From: Albula goreensis
Lineage: Eukaryota > Chordata > Actinopteri > Albuliformes > Albulidae
Direction of reading: 5' to 3'
NCBI GenBank assembly: GCA_022829145.1
Contig: CM040746.1
Location: forward strand, 39,308,212 to 39,372,211
DNA length: 64,000 nt
Shown: positions 1 through 10,812 of the stretch, in pieces
Numbering within the stretch: the stretch's first letter is position 1
Layout: every line of letters begins with the position of its first letter
Notes under the pieces: model-generated
The model's database searches: none
What the model saw: the letters and a program-made list of their open reading frames with translations, nothing else
Told to the model about the DNA's origin: nothing
Made by a program: the position numbers and the translations under genes

Positions 1-545
1 AGCTCAAAATCCCTTTTACAGTGTCACATGGAGAGCTCGCCCTTAGGGTCTGCCTCCTGCTGCGGAGGATGGGGAATGAACGGTGGCGTCAGCTTTCCCC
101 ACCATGCTGAAGAAACAGTGAGCCTGGATTAGGCCCCATGTGAGCGGAGATAAGACCAGCGAAAGACATCCACATTTACATCTGCAGCGGCTGCTGTGGG
201 CCCGGAGACCCCACGCCGTCAAAAGCGTGCCAATTACTCACTGGAGATGATCGTTCTCCGATGGTTTGAAGCGTGAGGTGTTCCGGAAATTTCCATGTAT
301 CATTAGCCCAGGCTTCTCTACTGGAGGTAGAGCTTTAATGTGGGTTGGGATGAGAATCAAACACTACCTGGAAATCCATTGTTTCCCCCACGTTCAAACA
401 GTTGCTCTCGCCATGGAAGGAGCACCAGTGGGAATTGGAGTTATAATTACACTGAATTAATGACGGAAAAATGAATTAAAAAGGTCACCTGAGGGTGAAT
501 TCATATATAGCTATAGCTGTTGTAATCTTGAGGGTTGAGCTCAAA
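1..545. promoter_or_regulatory. Candidate conserved non-coding block
   Basis: This is non-repetitive sequence of balanced base composition without a plausible exon. Its 3' part holds AT-rich homeodomain-like words (TAATTAC, TTAATGA, GAATTAA) next to an AGGTCAC nuclear-receptor-type half site at about 483-489. Such mixtures are usual in vertebrate developmental enhancers, but this is inference from look alone. It could equally be neutral unique sequence cut by the window edge. Confidence 0.25.
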
Positions 546-2150
546 GTCAGATGCATGGAGTATATTGTCTTTATGTTTTATTGGATTTATTAATTATTTT
601 ATGGATTATTTTATGAAAAATCACATTGTTTCTGCCACACATTGCTTATGTAACCATGCATTACTTCTTCTGTAACCTGTGAGGGGAGTCGATATCTCGG
701 CTGTCTGTCTTCCCTCATGAAATGAAATTTTCATTTCAGTCAGCCAGTCACTCTGGTAAATTGACTCCCGCCAAACATGATTTACATTTGAGTTGATATT
801 CTTTGTGTTATGACATTCCATCTGAATGTCAATCATTTTCACAATCTGGCATCACAATAACAGCATATCACATCAGTATGAAGTATAATTAAATAACAAT
901 TCAAAAAGCCATTGTATATCAAATATTTTGACAGAAAATGTCCTTTTAGCATAATGGGCCCCCCAAAAAATGTGATCTTTGGCACACATTAAAAATGTCA
1001 ATTTGCATTGGACACATCACATGCATTAAAACATTGCAACATTTTTTATCACGCAGTTGTGTCATGATAGTACAAAAACGTTAACAAGTACACAAGTCAA
1101 AGAGATTGTTCTGTTTGTTAGTTCATTTAAATGATTACATTTTGTACATGCTCAAATAACTAGAGGGAAGCTACTAACATTACAATGGAAATTATTTACG
1201 TATCTCAGGATTTAACGTAGATGTACCCTGTAAATTTTGTACACAAGAAATGCATGGATTGCAAATGTTGAAATCAAGTACCGAGATTGCCTTTTGGTCA
1301 AGTTTGTGAATATTAGTACGCCCATTAAAATAAATATTTTGCAGGGTCATGCTTAACTCTTCAACAGCCTGATGTAGTTGCACTATTTGTAAACAAAATC
1401 ACTTTGGATATCTGAAGATGTGTGTATGCGTAAGTGACAAATATGCTTTACCCTACAGTACAGAAAGAGCACAGCATTCTAACGCTGCAACGGTTTGTTT
1501 GACCCCAGTCTGCACGGACAGCAAAGAGTTTCTTTACTTAGTATGATGTCAAGACATGTAAATAGGGCAGCGTGCTAGCGCAAAGGGCAGTGCTGTTACC
1601 TCAAAGCTTTCAGGTCATGCTGTTAGATTTCTGCACATTTGTGTTGGTAAAATTTTTCTGCTGCACTGTGAGACTTTCGAGATGATTCGGCCTTTTTTAC
1701 GGCAGTTCAGAGCGTAGACGAACCGTCGCAGCTCTGCGTGAGCCTTGTTAGCGGTTATCTGACACTGCGGCCAGACACAACCTGTGTGGTCGACCGTGAT
1801 ATAACACAAGCTCCAGAAAGGAGTCGAAGGGGGACTGTAATCTGTAGCCTCTTTAAAGAAGATTAGTCAACGCTAAGTCAGGGACGACTTTTCATCTGAG
1901 GAGAGATTATTCTGCAGATTTATGCAGAAATCTGCGGCTCGATCTGAGAGCCACGTCACATTGCTTCTCAGACGACACAAGTAGCTTACGTGGTTTATTC
2001 CCCCCCCCCCAACCCCCCATGTCCTTTGATTAAACAGCAAGAGTGCTGATTAGAATGTAGAGATTCTGCCCAAGCCATATTAACAGCTGTGTAAGGGAAA
2101 TGTAAGGAAAGAACTGCATTACATGGGTATGAGTCACGCTGGAAGCATGC
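546..2150. other. Unique sequence, nothing recognised
   Basis: About 1.6 kb of single-copy sequence. The first part (to about 1,480) is AT-rich with short A and T runs. The second part has a higher CpG content around 1,690-1,800. A C-run lies at about 1,999-2,018. No SINE head, transposon end, tandem repeat or credible exon was seen, and the small open frames match no family I know. Confidence 0.5.
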
Positions 2151-2170
2151 TGATGGTGTGTTTGTGTGTG

Positions 2171-2261
<91 letters not shown>

Positions 2262-2374
2262 TGTGTGTGTGTGTGTGTGTGTGTGGTATGTGCATGTGTG
2301 TGCATATTGTGTGTGTATGTGCATGTTGTGTGTGCGTGCATGTGTGTGTGTGTGTGTGCTGTGTGTGTGGTGTT
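2151..2374 (+). repeat. (TG)n microsatellite, long and partly interrupted
   Basis: A TG dinucleotide tract with a perfect core of 43 units (about 2,172-2,257). It is followed by an interrupted part with TGTGCATG and TGTATG variants. Open frames of Cys-Val or His-Thr repeats across it are artefacts of the dinucleotide. Alternating purine-pyrimidine runs of this length can adopt Z-DNA. Confidence 0.98.
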
Positions 2375-2547
2375 ACTGCAGATTACATAACTCTAACAGT
2401 ATCAGAGCCATTGAGAGGTGATGAAAGGACAGTGGCCAGCCAGGCATGGGGGAGCCGCACTCTTCCTCTGATGCAGCTGCTGTCAAATACTTGCTGGTCA
2501 GGCAAATATGCATCTCCAGTGCAGTATGCAGATGCAGCCCCAGTGGT

Positions 2548-2608
2548 CGCAGGGGGGTGGGGGTGGGGTGGGGGGTGTTAGTGACAGGCATTTGGGGGAG
2601 GGGGTGGT
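2548..2608 (+). other. G-rich tract with G-quadruplex potential
   Basis: Several runs of three to six G separated by one to three bases occur on the plus strand, in two groups (about 2,550-2,577 and 2,594-2,608). The pattern satisfies the usual G3+N1-7 quadruplex rule. No gene start is visible beside it. Confidence 0.6.
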
Positions 2609-5231
2609 TTTCTCTGGCGCCCCGCTCCGTGCCAACATTGTCTCAGAGTACTCAGTGGGCCGGTGAGCAGCTTGGCAGGGTCTGGCTAACACAGTGCAGC
2701 GCTGGGAGATATGACAGAAATCTATATCACAGTAATTATTTGAGCTTTTCTCAATACGCCCGACAGGGGAATGTGGTGGCATGACACTTAATAGGTGGAG
2801 GTACATTACATTACCGGTAAGTCACTGATTTTAACTAAACATTTACTTTTGTTGTAAAGAGCAGAACACTTTTCATGGTTGAAACAAGTGAGTGATGTCA
2901 CAATACCTTTTTCTCCCTTCACTAGACTGAGGAACTCATACAGGGGCTGGGTGCATACACTGGGTCAGCTCAGGTCTGTGTGCTGATCTGGGATCAGTGT
3001 ATGCACTGACTCACAGTGCATAATGGCTAGGGTCATCATAGGTACTCCTATGTGCCTGATTGAGGCAAGGGCCCACACCTGGGCTGATTGATGCTCATCC
3101 TCAGGTGTGCCAGCCTGTGCTCAGGGCCCTGCAGGCACCCCAGGCTGGGGGAGGGAATGGGAACACCCAACAGCATCCCTCTCGTCTCCTCCCTCCACTC
3201 CTCCACATCTCAAACCCATAGGAGGCTGTGTCATGTGGGCTGGTTGATGAACTAATTAGAAATCTCACTTTGGCCTTACTGCTTCCTATGAACATACCAC
3301 AATCCCCCTCTGTGTAGTAAAAATGTGGTAAGTATAGATGCATTAATCTAGGTTCACTAAGCTTTTAAGTTTCAAACCCAAGTCTGACTTCTATTCTAAG
3401 TAGGGCATTTACTTATATAACAGCACAACAGTGATACAGAGCGATGTAGCAGAGTGGAATTGGGTGCTGTATAGTGACTGTCCAAATTCACATTCTCAGA
3501 TAAGTTGTTGTCGAATATAAAACGTCAGCCTAAATTTCAGTGTAGGGTTCAGGTAAGGGCCACACATCAATGAAGATTTGCATGGTATTAAGGCTAAAGT
3601 GGTAAGTGGACCGTCTTAAAACAAAAAAGCACCTGAATAATGAGATTTTCTTAACATATATGATGCAATACATGTACAAAATTACCACAGTAGCACAGGA
3701 TAATTTGGTAAAAGTTGGATGTAGTTGTCTTTGTGTAGAGTGTGTTTATATAACCTTCATTCAATTCAATTCAGCATCAGTGTATTTAGTGTACACAGCA
3801 GAATGTTGAGTCTTGAAAGGTCGCTGATAAAAATATGAGCCGTGTCCCCTCAGAAATGTTGAGGGGAGGGAATGTTAAATAACAGCCAGGACTGTGCCAG
3901 AACAATGCGATTTTGTTGAATGTAGCTCTCAGTGAGGTTCGTGTGAGTCACTCCGACGCGCCCATCCGTGAGAATTCGCCCAGCAGACGCCTCTGCCTTC
4001 CCAGGATGCTCTCCGGATGATTGAATGGAACTCTTCCTTCAATTAACTTCAACAGAATCTCCCTTAATGCCAGAGGCACGTCTGCGTCTGGGTACAGAAT
4101 ATGCTTTTTAAAACTCTGCGACTGTATGCAAATGTGTATGTGTATTTGGACCTAAGGATTGCATCTTTAAAAGTGTTAAAAGCATACCGTGAACAGCCCA
4201 AAGCTAACGTCTTACTAATAAACTCTTTTCATTTGCATGTTGCTAATGTGATTCATAAGGAATTTATGAATTACCAACTTCTATCTATCCTTATTTTTCT
4301 GTTTCTTTTTCTTTTTTGCATGTGTTTTTCTAATTATGTCTCAAGTGGAATTTTTTGCATTTTGCTAAAAGCTTTATTTGATACTTTTGTGGTATGTCTC
4401 TTAAGGTGACCCCTTTATATTCACCATTTGTGGCATTTGTGAGGGATAATCTGTTAATCTGAAGATGAGATTTTTTTTCCTCATTTTTTTTTTTTTTTTT
4501 TTCCTAATCAAGTCTAGTTTGGAGGTCAATCAAGTCTCTTTGTGGTCACCATGGCAATAGTAAGCTTGCCATGTCTTTCATGCCAAAACTTCATGGAGTC
4601 ATACAGGGCAGCCTTGGCTGCAGCTGCCCTGTTAATAGTAAGGTCAGACTCGTGTCTGCTGTGCCTGTCTGCAGGGGGCCATGTGATAGAATTAGAAATA
4701 GACTTGGGAATCTGCACTGAAACAGACACTTGAGAGCCCTGTTCTGCACTCATTAGTGCTCTGGTGAAAAATGTCTGGGAGCCTTTGCAGAATTGTGGGA
4801 GATGGAGTTCACAACATTTTCACAGCTGCAAGTACGTAAAATAGAGTATATCAAGCAACTGATATACCCAGAGGGCTTTGCTGCATTTTCACCCTTCATG
4901 CAATGGTGCTAAAATAACCAGCGAGCCCTTCTGCAGCCGTGTAATTAGTGGTAGCAGAGATCTTAGACCTCCTACAGGCATGTGATTGGTGGGAGCACAC
5001 AGCTGATTCCGCACGCAGCCGCGTGATTGGTGGAAATGAACAGCATTTGCCATAATGAGAAAGACCTGCTCTGCTGTCCATGGTGCTGATCCTCAGACCG
5101 AGACCTCTCTGTCTGGCTGGGGCTGGACTCTGCACGGCTCAGACTGCCCCTACTGTCCTGCCTTCACCCTAACCCTCCACCCTCGCCCTGCACCTCCCAC
5201 ACAACACAGGCAAATACGCATCCATAAAAAA
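2609..5231. other. Unique sequence with one CpG-richer patch
   Basis: Mostly single-copy, with a T run at 4,484-4,502. A patch at about 3,925-4,085 has more CpG and ends in AT-rich homeodomain-like words (CAATTAACTTC), so it could be a small regulatory element. At about 4,930-5,035 three loosely related units share a CGTGATTGGTGG-like core. No exon or mobile element was recognised. Confidence 0.45.
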
Positions 5232-5427
5232 TGCACACGCACACATGCACATACATACATCCATACACACAAAGACAGACACACATTCACTAATACACAC
5301 ACATACGCACACAAATGCACACACACATCCATGCATGCACAGAAATATGTGTGCACACACACATGCACATATGCACACACGGGCACATACAAACATACAC
5401 TGACACGCAAGCACACACACATGCATG

Positions 5428-5464
<37 letters not shown>

Positions 5465-5518
5465 ATGCACAGACACATATGCACACACACACATACACAC
5501 ACATGCATGCATACGCAT

Positions 5519-5566
<48 letters not shown>

Positions 5567-5575
5567 ACCCACCCT
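5232..5575 (+). repeat. (CA)n compound microsatellite
   Basis: About 340 bp of CA-rich repeat, interrupted in the first half by GCACATAC, ATGCACG and similar variants. Two nearly pure CA cores lie at about 5,432-5,462 and 5,519-5,565. It ends in three CACC units. The His-Thr or Cys-Val open frames on either strand are products of the repeat. Confidence 0.97.
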
Positions 5576-5985
5576 TCCAGGCTTTCTGAAGGACGCTTAG
5601 TTCACAGTATCTCTAGATAAGATCCTCTGGGGTTTTAACTCCCATGAAATTCAAGTACTGATCTGAGAACACAAAAAAGAAACACAAAAAAACTACAATA
5701 TAATTGTCATCTTTTTTTTTTTTTTTGCATCTGAGACGGATCTATACGCAGTATCGAGTGACATGGTTCCTCTCTCTTCTCTCCTCTCGGGGGTATTTCC
5801 TGGCCTGGCTCAGCATTGGGGCTGCCGAGCTTTTCGGGGAAAAGTGTCTCCTGATGTGCAGGCTGCTCTTTTGTAAAACGCTGCCAAGCTCTCCCAGGGG
5901 TGTTTCACGTCATTCTCCCACTTTCTCCAACCCAAGATTATAACAAGGTTGAATTTTAATACCCACTCTTTTTCCAATAAAAAAA

Positions 5986-6014
5986 GTGGGGGAGGGAGGA
6001 GGGGGAGGAGGAGC
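5986..6014 (+). other. Short polypurine G-rich tract
   Basis: A plus-strand run of G and A with five G-runs of two to five bases, following an A-rich stretch. It has weak quadruplex or triplex potential. No associated gene feature was seen. Confidence 0.45.
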
Positions 6015-6619
6015 CCGCGTTATTTTTCATTTTTGTTACCTCTCAGATGTTGAGTTTTCTGCAGATTTACAGCGGCTGCCGTTCCGTGCTTTCCTACGCC
6101 AGCGTTTCTGCACCTGCCGTACCTTTCCCCTGCAGCCCAGCGAGTGGCCCCTAATGAAGACTAATAGCATATGTTTCCACTCCTTTAACAACACGTGAAA
6201 CATCAGGAGTGTGTTTGGGCTAAGCGGAGCTGACTGGAGGGAGGGAGAAGGAAAACAATAATGAGGTGTTTACCTCGCTGAGGCTGCCGATTGCTCGATT
6301 ATTTATGGGGACAGAGATGTCTTGTTCAGAGTGGATCCTTTGTTGTTGTTAGAAATTGGATGTAGCGAGTTGTCTCTGCGGAAGACTCAGGCTCACTCAC
6401 ATCCCTGGCACCCGCTGTGGTTGGAGGAGGCCAGTGCAGTAGTTTGGGTGGAGGAGAGACAGCCGCCTGTATGTGTCCATCTGTAAGGTGGTCCTGCTTT
6501 TGTTGCAGGAGGCTAGAAGAGGGGAGATAGTCACACACAGGGGACTATCGTTAAGGTGTTCCTGCAGCAGCTGCTGCACCAGTGCAGTGGTGGAGGCCAG
6601 CAGAGGGGAAGGAGTCCCC

Positions 6620-6673
6620 TGTGTGTGTGTGTGTGTTGTGTGTGCGTGTGTTTGTGTGCGTGTGTGTGTGTGA
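6620..6673 (+). repeat. Short (TG)n microsatellite
   Basis: About 54 bp of TG repeat with TGC and TTG interruptions. The upstream 200 bp contain two loosely similar stretches sharing a GGAGGC(C/T)AG(A/C)AGAGGGGA core (about 6,507 and 6,593), which suggests an old local duplication. Confidence 0.9.
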
Positions 6674-7080
6674 GTCCCCGAGCTTCATTCACTTGGCAGA
6701 TTGACAGATCAAACAGTGACAGGAAAACTGCCAACTCGGGCACTTTTTTTCTAAGTGTTATTTTTCAATTGTCACAAGTCAGGCTTGACCAAAGGCATCT
6801 GCTGCAAGAAAATAACTTGGTTACAGGTCTGATTTATAGCAGCCCAGGCGAGAAAAGGTCATATTTCCTTATTTAGGTCAGGCTGGTGACGGGTAGATGA
6901 TTCAGTGGGCAGTTTGAGCAGGGGACAGTGCGAGTGTAGCACCAAGATTACATTTAATCACATCTCGCTTTGTCCTTACCTCTGAGCTCTGAATCCAGGC
7001 AGGGATTACACTTCTTTCATACTCACCCAGAGTCTGGCCATAACTGAATTTGACAGAAAATCTTGTGTGAAAAAGAGAGA

Positions 7081-7322
7081 AGATTAACACCATGTACAGG
7101 TAAAAAGTAAGTTTTCACTGACACTGTAATAGGTAGGATGTTGATGTTTGGAAATGTCAGGACCGATTTATGATATAGTAATAACAATAGTAATTGCCAT
7201 TAGATTAATACCTTGCACAGGTAAAAAATACGTTTCCACTGACACATTAATAGGTAGGATGTTAATGTTTGAAAATGTTGGGACCAATTTATGATAAAGT
7301 AATAACAATAATAATTTTCATT
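7081..7322 (+). repeat. Tandem duplication, 121-bp unit, two diverged copies
   Basis: Two adjacent units of about 121 bp align without large gaps. Both carry ACAGGTAAAAA, then CACTGACAC, then TAATAGGTAGGATGTT, then TAATAACAATA in the same order. The word AGGTAGGATG recurs at 7,131 and 7,252, which gives the period. Roughly one base in seven differs, so the duplication is old. No coding potential. Confidence 0.85.
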
Positions 7323-7565
7323 ATGCTGCATTATTTAAAATGTTATGAAGTACTAGGATTTGTTTTATTGGCTATCTAAAAAACATATTGTTAAAATGTT
7401 GCAATATGTATAGATATTGTCTATTGTCTGGATCAGCCCATCTCCTGCAGAGAGGTGATCAGCACACACAAGGCCCAAACGTTGCTTTGATCAAGCAGGC
7501 AAAAGGGAAGGGGAAAGAGTCAGTCCCATAGGTAGCCAGGATAGGGCAGCAGAGATTTCTACTGG

Positions 7566-7749
7566 AAAAAAAAAAAAAAAAAAAAAAAAAACGCACAAAG
7601 GAGATGAGCAGGTTTTTGAATGGAAGCCGCCATTTTGGCTTAGATCAGTGTCTTGCTTGTATGATTCAAGTGCTTCCACAAGCCCTTATGACAGCATTGG
7701 GAAATAGGAAAAGAACACAGAACACAAAGAATAACGCAGTATGCTAGGC

Positions 7750-7783
<34 letters not shown>
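7566..7783 (+). repeat. Two long poly(A) runs
   Basis: A runs of 26 (7,566-7,591) and 27 (7,757-7,783) lie about 190 bp apart. A long A run can be the tail of a retrocopy, but no recognisable gene, SINE head or target-site duplication precedes either run. They are best treated as simple repeats. Confidence 0.85.
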
Positions 7784-8930
7784 CTAAAACAAAAATACCC
7801 TTTTAATTTTAATCTAGAATGTCCAATATTTTGATAAAATTGATGGCATTTTTTATGTCTGACAATTGTAAATGTGTTGCCTACATTAAGTGCATTTACT
7901 TTGAGTTCATGTAGTGTAATTAAAGTATATTATTGTGAATCGAGGGGTAATTAAGGTGACTCGATTCTGTTCCAAAGATAATTTTTGTTATGTGTTCAGC
8001 AAATGCCACCAGAACAAAAAAACACATTCAGTTTTCAGACCTAACACTAAATTGAGGTCACTTAGCATCTTAAAAAGATAAATTAGTTTCCAGTTTTGTT
8101 TGTTTACACTTAGCAGTTACTGGTGCTGCAAATCAGCGTGACAGATTCTTCTCCCATGAATCGTTTGCTGCATGTCTGCTTCACAGAAACATTTCAAACA
8201 TCATCCTCTATGATCCTTTCATTTTCCAAAATATATTTCATTTATATCATTTGGATACATAGAATAAATTGATTTCTAACATTGCAGTCTTGGAATTTAA
8301 CATTTTGACCTTTTCTAAAGCAAATTAAGGTTTGGAGAGAAGCTTTGTTCCATGTTAATAATTGATAATCTATTTAAAGAAGGCCTTTTCAAGGGAAGCC
8401 CAGTGAATTATTTCATGGATAACTCCAGAGTGTCTGCTGAGCGGTGCTGTTTTTTGACTCAACAGTGTACAGAAATGACAGTACCCCCGGTAAGCTCAAT
8501 TTGTTCAATGCCTGACAGGGCCTGTTGCAGGATAAATTGGACCTGAATCTTCTGTATTATAAGTATGGATTTAAGGTCCTTTGTAAGAGTGAAATGAAGC
8601 TGGTGATTGGTGTGAATTCCTGCAGAATCACAGACTGGCAGCGTGGAACAAACAACATTATGCTCCAACATGGGGCTCTGATACAGCAAACAAAGGAAAT
8701 CTGAGGAGTCTGTATCCCCTGAATGTAAACCAATCCTCCCGAGACGACGCAAAAACCTTCCCTCTTGCAGATGCTCTGCGGAGTTTGCTTTTCAGGCGTG
8801 TGTGACATGCCTGTGCTGGAGGTTTATTTTTTGTGGGTGTGTATTTGTAAACATTAGTTGGGAATCACATTACTGATGTAGCAGTCACCCATTTTCTCTG
8901 GTGCTTGCCGGTGATTTTCTTCTAGTGTTT
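7784..8930. other. Unique AT-rich sequence
   Basis: Single-copy sequence with no recognised gene, transposon or tandem repeat. It is rich in A and T runs. The short open frames lack splice context or a family signature. Confidence 0.45.
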
Positions 8931-9063
8931 CTCAGTGTTGTGGAGGCTGGCTCTTGATTGGCCATTCAGAGCAGGGCTGGCTCTTGATTGGCCATTCAGA
9001 GCAGCTGATGAGCATTTCCCTATTGGCCAATCAGGGTGACACAACACCCTTCCTGTTTAAATG
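8931..9063 (+). repeat. Dispersed repeat with inverted CCAAT boxes, copy A
   Basis: A 30-bp unit beginning GGCTGGCTCTTGATTGGCC occurs twice in tandem (about 8,945 and 8,975). It is followed by GCATTTCCC, GGCCAATCAGGGTGAC and ACACCCTTCCTG. The same ordered set of words recurs at 51,051-51,202, so this is a dispersed repeat family rather than unique DNA. The end ACACCC-TTCCTG-TTTAA is promoter-like. The family is not identified. Confidence 0.7.
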
Positions 9064-9117
9064 TGGCAGGTATTGCACGCCTATGATATACTTGTCCTTT
9101 TGTACACCTTTGGTACA

Positions 9118-9145
9118 TATGATAGATACGTACATATCTATCATA
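9118..9145 (+). repeat. Short perfect inverted repeat
   Basis: TATGATAGATA and its exact reverse complement TATCTATCATA flank a 6-base loop (CGTACA). The 11-bp arms are perfect. It may be a chance AT-rich palindrome; no transposon body is attached. Confidence 0.7.
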
Positions 9146-9479
9146 GATACACCTGCATGTGGTCAGTATGGCTACCTATTTCTTAACACCTGGTAGCCTG
9201 CACTTGCGCTTTGCTATAAATGCCTCCTGGCGGCTGTTTCCCTGGCGACCACGCGCATGGCCAAAGCAGGGCGGCCCTGGGCTCAGACCGTGCAGCCCTG
9301 AGGAGGGCAGCGGTGCACGGCTGCATTCACCATTCCTGAGTCTGACCTCTACAGGCCGGGCCTGGCCGGGAGAGGCCCAGCCTGGGGCTCCAGTACCCGG
9401 GCTGCCCAGCCAGGAGCGGCTCCTGCCAGGGACGGCCTTGTCTGGAGAGCTCCCAGCCCTGGCTGTGTAAAGCAGGCTG

Positions 9480-9690
9480 CCAGCATGACGGATCGCCCTC
9501 ACCTGCTTGAAGCATCGACTCCAGAGAAATACGGCGTGATTGATCGAGCCTGTTTATTCCGCCACCCATAATCTGCCTTCCAATAACTTAGCCGCATTGC
9601 CGCGTACGTGGAACGCTCCTACAAGCTGCTTTGCTTTATCCATCAGGAAAGCTGACACCTGGATAAGAGGCCAGTCAAGAAAATGACAAC
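9480..9690. promoter_or_regulatory. Candidate conserved non-coding block
   Basis: Unique, CpG-containing sequence mixing GTGATTGATCGAGCC, TTTATTCCG, CAATAACTTAGCC and TTTATCC words, with no frame that looks like an exon. The preceding stretch 9,220-9,475 is markedly GC-rich. I infer a possible enhancer from texture only. Confidence 0.3.
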
Positions 9691-10590
9691 AGTATTCACA
9701 TTACCCTGACTCCTGAGATACACATGCTGAGAAATATATTTCCTGAACTTGGATTAGTTATGTCTTCTGAGCTCATGTGCTAGCTCAATTGTATTTTACA
9801 AGTTATTATGAAGCTATTACGGCTTTGTACAAAAGGTTTTAAACTTGATGGTCTCTATTTATCAAGAGTGGTATTCTTTGCTGTAAAAACCGATTTAATT
9901 CTGTCTGCAGAGTATGGAGTTGTTGAATTAAAGAAGGACACGGTGAGGTAATTCTCAGCACGGGAACCTTTATTCATTGTGTTGTTTCCAGTAGGTCATT
10001 TTACTCTGTGTCATTAGCCTGAATGCTTGAGAGGTAGATGCTGCCATCTCTGGTTGCTGGGTCAATTGTTCAGGTAGTTCCAGGCAAGCGTTTTGATTGG
10101 CTCAGTTATTCTGGTATCTTAAGTTGAAAAGTTAGGCTGAGAGGTCTCTTAGGCAGGGTTTGTTTGTGGTTGCATATGTCTGTGTAGGACAGCGCCTCAG
10201 TTTAATTATTTTCTTTTTTTATTTTAGTTGAAGGCTAGGTAAGCGACATAGTAGTGATATTAAGAATGTCTGGTGGTATTCTAATTATTACTTGTAATAA
10301 CAGGCTGATTAATGCTGGTTTTGAGAGTTTATTCTTTTTTTCTAAACCTCTTAAAATTCTAATCTAGAAGGAAATCTGGTTGATATTTTATCGATCAGGT
10401 TATAGTGCTCACACTTCCATAACTTGCCAAAACACCCTGCAGGCTCCATTTTGATTGACAATAACTGTCATGTTGAGTAATTAGTGCTTCAAACCCCATA
10501 TCTGTATGATATCTGTGTCAGTTAAAGGTAATAATACAGCAGTTTTGAATGTGAGCTGGAGTCGCACACCTGTCACATTTCTCTAGTTTA
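9691..10590. other. Unique sequence, nothing recognised
   Basis: AT-rich single-copy sequence with short T runs. No tandem repeat, mobile-element end or exon was found. Confidence 0.45.
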
Positions 10591-10591
10591 C

Positions 10592-10812
10592 TAGTAGGGC
10601 AGCCTATAGGCTAGTGGCTAAGGTACCTGATTGGGACCCCTGAGGTTTGTGGTTTAAGCCCCAGTCCAGCCACAGCAAGAACACCAGTGCTGTTGGGCCC
10701 TTAAGCAAGGTCCTCAACCCCACATCACTCCTGGCTAGCCTAATCAACTGTAAGTCGCCTAGGTTAAAAGCATCAGCTAAATGACTGTAATGTAATGTGT
10801 ATGTAATGTAGT
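10592..10812 (+). mobile_element. tRNA-derived SINE with LINE-like tail
   Basis: The element has the order expected of a fish tRNA-derived SINE. Its head carries a near-consensus Pol III box A (TAGGCTAGTGG, 10,607-10,617) and a box B-like word (GGTTTAAGCCC, 10,651-10,661). The box B differs from GGTTCRANNCC at a position explained by CpG decay. Next comes the body word GGGCCCTTAAGCAAGGTCCT. The tail AAAGCATCAGCTAAATGACT is followed by short TAATG repeats. Related fragments occur at 41.7 kb (minus strand), and a similar tail at 23.54 kb. The copy looks full length but mutated. Confidence 0.88.

Noticed and set aside
7566-7783. Poly(A) tails of processed pseudogenes
   Set aside because: No gene-like sequence or target duplication is recognisable upstream of either A run.
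9118-9145. A transposon end or terminator hairpin
   Set aside because: The palindrome is short and AT-rich, with no element body and no T run after it. Chance is a sufficient explanation.
9159-9569. GC-rich overlapping frames of 80-108 codons as an exon
   Set aside because: Frames are open on both strands over the same GC-rich interval and the peptides have no recognisable domain.
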